Of a stretch of 9,091 nt of DNA, positions 6,308-9,091 are shown in pieces. The position numbers and the translations under genes are program-made. The notes under the pieces were generated by a model. It had not been told where the DNA came from. It did no database searches and saw nothing but the letters and a program-made list of their open reading frames with translations. Origin of the DNA: Gammaproteobacteria bacterium. GTDB lineage: Bacteria; Pseudomonadota; Gammaproteobacteria; Chromatiales; Chromatiaceae. Where the stretch lies: positions 1-9,091 of the forward strand of contig JAJRUY010000145.1 in NCBI GenBank assembly GCA_024277555.1. The letters run 5' to 3'. Position 1 is the stretch's first letter. Every line of letters starts with the position of its first letter.

Positions 6308-8905
6308 ATGCGAGCTTTGATTGCAGTCAGTCTGCTGGTTTTGGTGATGACGAGGGGCGTCATTGCTGCCCCAGTAAATTGTACGGATGAATCTACTACC
6401 GGGGTGCCACAAGTAGAATGCCTGGCCTTGGTCGCCCTCTACGATGCTACCAGCGGCGATGGATGGACGGACAACAACAACTGGAAAACAGATGCTCCTG
6501 TATCAGATTGGTACGGGATAGTGGTGACTGGCGGGCGCGTCACGGACATAGATCTGGGCGAAAACAACCTGGTTGGCGCCATTCCTGTGGAGCTGGAAAA
6601 CCTGTCCAGTTTGCAGCTTCTGGATCTTCGCCTGAACTCTCTGAGCGGCTCCATCCCGCCAGAACTGGGAAACCTGTCCAGTTTGCAGCTTCTGGATCTT
6701 CGCCTGAACTCTCTGAGCGGCCCCATCCCGCTAGAACTGGGAAACCTGGGAAATCTCATAAATCTGTACATCTACTCGAATATGCTAAGTGGCACCATTC
6801 CCCAAGAGCTCGGGAACCTGTCTAACCTGCAAACCCTTGCGTTGGGGATAAATAACCTTGCCGGAGCTATACCGCCGGAATTGGGAAATCTGGGAAGCCT
6901 CAGGTATCTGTATTTACACAAAAATAAGTTTGAGGGCGGCATTCCGCCGGAAATAGGCGGTTTGAGCAATTTGGATACACTCTGGCTGCATAACAATCAG
7001 TTGACTGGCGCCATCCCCGGGGAACTTGGAAACCTCAGCGCGCTGAAGGAGCTCTATCTGGTAAGCAATCAGTTGACCGGCAGCATTCCGCCGCAACTGG
7101 GTCAGCTTACAGCCTTGATCAGACTCCAGCTTGGGAGCAACAACCTGGAAGGAGCCATCCCCGATACGCTGAATCAAATACCGCCCTCAACCCTGTACTT
7201 TCGGGTGAAAGACAATCATCTGAATGCTGATGCACAGGGTAACGCTATTATTTCGGGTGCGTTGCAAGCCTGGTATGACAGCATTCCCATGGATTCCAAG
7301 GATATAAGCCATCAAACCCCACCGCCGCAACCTGGTGTTGGTATTGATCCTGTTTCCGGTTTGGTCACAACAGAAGATGGTGGCAGCGACAGCTTCGGTG
7401 TTGTGCTGAAAAGAATACCCTCCCAGGATGTAATCGTTGCTTTTGCCAGTTCAGATCCCTCTGAGGGCAGCGTAAGCCCCGTTTCCTTGACGTTCACGCC
7501 GGGCAACTGGTTCATGGAGCAGACTGTTACTCTTACGGGAGTGGATGATGCTCTTGTTGACGGAAATAAAAATTATTCCATTGCTTCAACCGTCACCAGT
7601 AGTGATGCCGGATACAATGGCATTGCCACCAATGATGTGAGTGCCATGAACGCTGATGATGACCAGTATGGTGTTACGGTTTCTCCCGTAAATGGCTTGA
7701 TAACGACAGAAGATGGCGGAACCGCTATCTTCAAGGTGCTTTTGAATGCCCAACCGGGTGCCGATGTAACCATTGGAATAACCAGCACCGATGTTGGTGA
7801 GGGAATGGTCTCCCCTCCCGGCCTGGTGTTTACACCAAGCAACTGGAATATGCAGCAGGTCGTTACCGTCACTGGTGTTGATGACCTTCTGGATGATGGC
7901 AACCAGGGCTATACCGTGCAAACCAATGTTGTCAGCGATGACCTGAACTATGATGGGATTGATAGCGCCAATGTCAGTGTCACAAACATAGATAACGACT
8001 CTGCGGGGGTTACCATTTCTCCCACCAGCGGCCTGGTAACGTCTGAAGATGGAAGCACCGCGACATTTAGCGTGCAGCTCAACACCCGCCCTCTGGCAGA
8101 AGTAACCATTGCTTTGACCAGTAGTGATGAAAGTGAAGGCACGGTACTTCCTGCCGCCCTGGTATTCGGTGTTGACAACTGGGCTGTGCCCCAAACTGCC
8201 ATTCTTACCGGGGTAGATGACAACCTGGTCGATGGCGACCAGGGCTACTCCATCACGTCGGCGGTGGCCAGTAGTGATGCGGGCTATAACGGAATTGCCG
8301 CCAGCACTGTCAGCGCCATAAATATGGATACGGATGCGGCTGGTGTAACCGTTTCTCCTGCCGGTGCTCTTGTCACCAATGAAGATGGTGGCATGGCCGT
8401 ATTCAATGTGTTCCTCAGCACCCAGCCTGCTTCTGATGTGACGATTGATCTGAGTAGCAGTGATGAAACCGAGGGCAAGGTTCAGCCTGGTTCATTACGC
8501 TTTACTCCCCAAGGCTGGAACAATCCCATTACCGTGACAATTGCCGGTCAGGATGACAATGCTTTTGATCATGATCAGGAGTATGTGATTTATACGAGCA
8601 ATACCTCAAGCGCGGATAACAACTACAACAATATCGATATCCCGGATGTTACTGTTACCAATGAGGACAACGAAACCTGCAGCAGTCCGCCGGATAGCGT
8701 CGTTATAGGATTTTCCAGTTTTTCAATATCCACCGATCCTTATATCTGCATAGCTGATGTGGAGCTGTCGAGCGCTCCTGGTGGCCAGCCCCTTACCATA
8801 GAGGGAGGTGCGGAGGTTCATATGTACTCTCCTGCTGTTATTTTCAATATGCTCTTCAAGGTGGAAAGCGGTGGGGTTCTATCGGTGTCACAGACGGCAC
8901 CATGA
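6308..8905 (+). CDS. Secreted leucine-rich-repeat protein with four Calx-beta-like repeats
   Basis: This is an 865-residue exported protein of unknown role; its modules suggest adhesion or binding outside the cell. Residues 1-20 form a signal peptide: R3, a hydrophobic core, and likely cleavage after VIA (residue 20). A cap with C25 and C38 and an ALYDATSGDGWTDNNNW segment (43-59) leads into nine 24-residue leucine-rich repeats (about 78-294) of the plant-type pattern LxxNxLxGxIPxELGNL, and then a closing cap to about 330. After a proline-rich linker (PPPQP, 338-342) come four beta-sandwich repeats starting at residues 343, 455, 567 and 679. Each carries EDGG-like, SSDxxEG, FTPxNW and TGVDDxxxDG segments, as in the acidic, potentially calcium-binding Calx-beta superfamily. 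A final stretch (790-865) has C791 and C814 and no transmembrane anchor or known sorting signal. Neighbours give no functional clue. It looks like a stand-alone accessory gene. Domain calls are firm; the function is not. Confidence 0.85.
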   Translation: MRALIAVSLLVLVMTRGVIAAPVNCTDESTTGVPQVECLALVALYDATSGDGWTDNNNWKTDAPVSDWYGIVVTGGRVTDIDLGENNLVGAIPVELENLSSLQLLDLRLNSLSGSIPPELGNLSSLQLLDLRLNSLSGPIPLELGNLGNLINLYIYSNMLSGTIPQELGNLSNLQTLALGINNLAGAIPPELGNLGSLRYLYLHKNKFEGGIPPEIGGLSNLDTLWLHNNQLTGAIPGELGNLSALKELYLVSNQLTGSIPPQLGQLTALIRLQLGSNNLEGAIPDTLNQIPPSTLYFRVKDNHLNADAQGNAIISGALQAWYDSIPMDSKDISHQTPPPQPGVGIDPVSGLVTTEDGGSDSFGVVLKRIPSQDVIVAFASSDPSEGSVSPVSLTFTPGNWFMEQTVTLTGVDDALVDGNKNYSIASTVTSSDAGYNGIATNDVSAMNADDDQYGVTVSPVNGLITTEDGGTAIFKVLLNAQPGADVTIGITSTDVGEGMVSPPGLVFTPSNWNMQQVVTVTGVDDLLDDGNQGYTVQTNVVSDDLNYDGIDSANVSVTNIDNDSAGVTISPTSGLVTSEDGSTATFSVQLNTRPLAEVTIALTSSDESEGTVLPAALVFGVDNWAVPQTAILTGVDDNLVDGDQGYSITSAVASSDAGYNGIAASTVSAINMDTDAAGVTVSPAGALVTNEDGGMAVFNVFLSTQPASDVTIDLSSSDETEGKVQPGSLRFTPQGWNNPITVTIAGQDDNAFDHDQEYVIYTSNTSSADNNYNNIDIPDVTVTNEDNETCSSPPDSVVIGFSSFSISTDPYICIADVELSSAPGGQPLTIEGGAEVHMYSPAVIFNMLFKVESGGVLSVSQTAP
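6539..7189 (+). repeat. Leucine-rich-repeat array, nine 72-base units
   Basis: Residues 78-294 of the secreted protein are built from 24-residue units, for example those starting at residues 102, 126, 150, 174, 198, 222 and 246. Each unit has the form LxxLxLxxNxLxGxIPxELGNLxx. The IP-ELGNL part is the plant-specific type of LRR, known from plant receptor kinases and also found in bacterial secreted proteins. The repeat period at DNA level is 72 bases, except for one extra residue in the last unit. Confidence 0.85.
6601..6744 (+). repeat. Near-identical 72-bp tandem duplication inside the LRR array
   Basis: Bases 6601-6672 and 6673-6744 differ at only two of 72 positions: 6650 T versus 6722 C, and 6660 C versus 6732 T. 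These change Ser to Pro and Pro to Leu in the protein. The other LRR units share only the consensus at DNA level, so this pair looks like a recent unit duplication. Both changes are non-synonymous. Confidence 0.9.
7334..8674 (+). repeat. Four tandem 336-bp repeats encoding Calx-beta-like domains
   Basis: The repeats begin at bases 7334, 7670, 8006 and 8342, equal to residues 343, 455, 567 and 679, an exact 112-residue period with no length drift. Each begins with a GV..SP..GL(V/I)T-like strand and ends near an N.D.D segment. Units 1 and 3 look most alike over their second half: both contain SSDAGYNGIA, at 431-440 and 655-664. At DNA level the units have diverged much more than the 72-bp LRR pair. 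Confidence 0.85.
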
Positions 8906-8949
8906 AGAGCATTCTGGGATAAAGGCTGTGTTTGCGACTGGCGCAGGAG

Positions 8950-9091
8950 CTATTTCTTTTCCGCCATTGCCACGGTGTAGCTCTTGCCCTGCTTGATTTT
9001 CTTGTGGTTGCCGAAGACTTCCTTGAAGCTGCGGGCGATGTACTGGCGCAGGCCGCTGATGACCACCACATAGAAGCGCCCACCGGGTTCC
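8950..9091 (-). CDS. C-terminal fragment of a possible SAM-dependent methyltransferase
   Basis: An open frame runs on the minus strand from the window edge to a TAG stop at 8952-8950, giving 46 residues of a gene whose start lies outside. The residues begin EPGGRFYVVV, continue with a GLRQYIARSFKEVFGN segment and end in a Lys-rich tail (AEKK). A Gly-Gly turn, a beta strand, a helix with the shape xxLxxxIxxxFxxVFG and a last strand (SYTVAMA) fit the end of a class I SAM-dependent methyltransferase of the MTS/RsmC-like type. That assignment is by pattern only; the SAM-binding motifs would lie outside the window. The coding nature is supported by the codon pattern and by the protein-like sequence up to the stop. 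It converges on the LRR gene with a 44-base gap and no clear terminator. Confidence 0.6.
   Translation of the reverse strand, partial: EPGGRFYVVVISGLRQYIARSFKEVFGNHKKIKQGKSYTVAMAEKK

Noticed and set aside
6304..6309. Perfect TATAAT just before the LRR gene
   Set aside because: It overlaps the ATG itself, would start transcription inside the gene, and no -35 box is at the right distance (TTGGGT is only 13 bases away).
8856..9083. 75-codon minus-strand ORF at the right edge
   Set aside because: It is Ser/Ala/Arg-rich and out of frame with the protein-like 46-residue reading that ends at 8950.

Overview
The window reads as chromosomal DNA of a gammaproteobacterium, probably an environmental one. 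The basis is the style of the proteins: a fused FAD/Fe-S oxidoreductase with a DUF3683-type N-terminus, an HprA-type hydroxyacid dehydrogenase and a TtcA-family PP-loop protein. No species marker is present. No tRNA, rRNA, CRISPR array, phage gene or complete insertion sequence is visible.

Layout from left to right: (1) Bases 1-223 hold no convincing gene, but contain a long imperfect hairpin at the extreme left edge that may be part of a repeat or mobile-element end. (2) Bases 224-4051, minus strand, encode a 1275-residue oxidoreductase. It combines a DUF3683-like region, an FAD-linked oxidase, two [4Fe-4S] cluster motifs and a duplicated cysteine-rich CCG module. (3) A 70-base divergent promoter region follows, with a perfect TATAAT on the minus strand. 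(4) Bases 4122-5078, plus strand, encode a D-2-hydroxyacid dehydrogenase of the HprA type. (5) Bases 5097-5867, minus strand and convergent with it, encode a short TtcA-family protein. (6) About 440 more AT-rich bases contain only weak small ORFs. (7) Bases 6308-8905, plus strand, encode an 865-residue secreted protein with plant-type leucine-rich repeats followed by four Calx-beta-like beta-sandwich repeats of exactly 112 residues. (8) Bases 8950-9091, minus strand, are the C-terminal 46 codons of a gene that continues beyond the window, possibly a SAM-dependent methyltransferase.

The divergent pair (2)/(4) may be functionally linked. One protein is a flavin/Fe-S dehydrogenase of the family that oxidises D-2-hydroxyacids; the other interconverts 2-keto acids and D-2-hydroxyacids with NAD(P). 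This is inference from family and position only. The TtcA-like gene and the right-edge gene look like ordinary housekeeping or RNA-modification genes. The LRR/Calx-beta gene is the accessory item: a modular extracellular protein whose coding sequence carries a recent-looking 72-bp tandem duplication. I did not find a convincing new multi-gene system. The items most worth a second look are the modular secreted protein and the left-edge hairpin.
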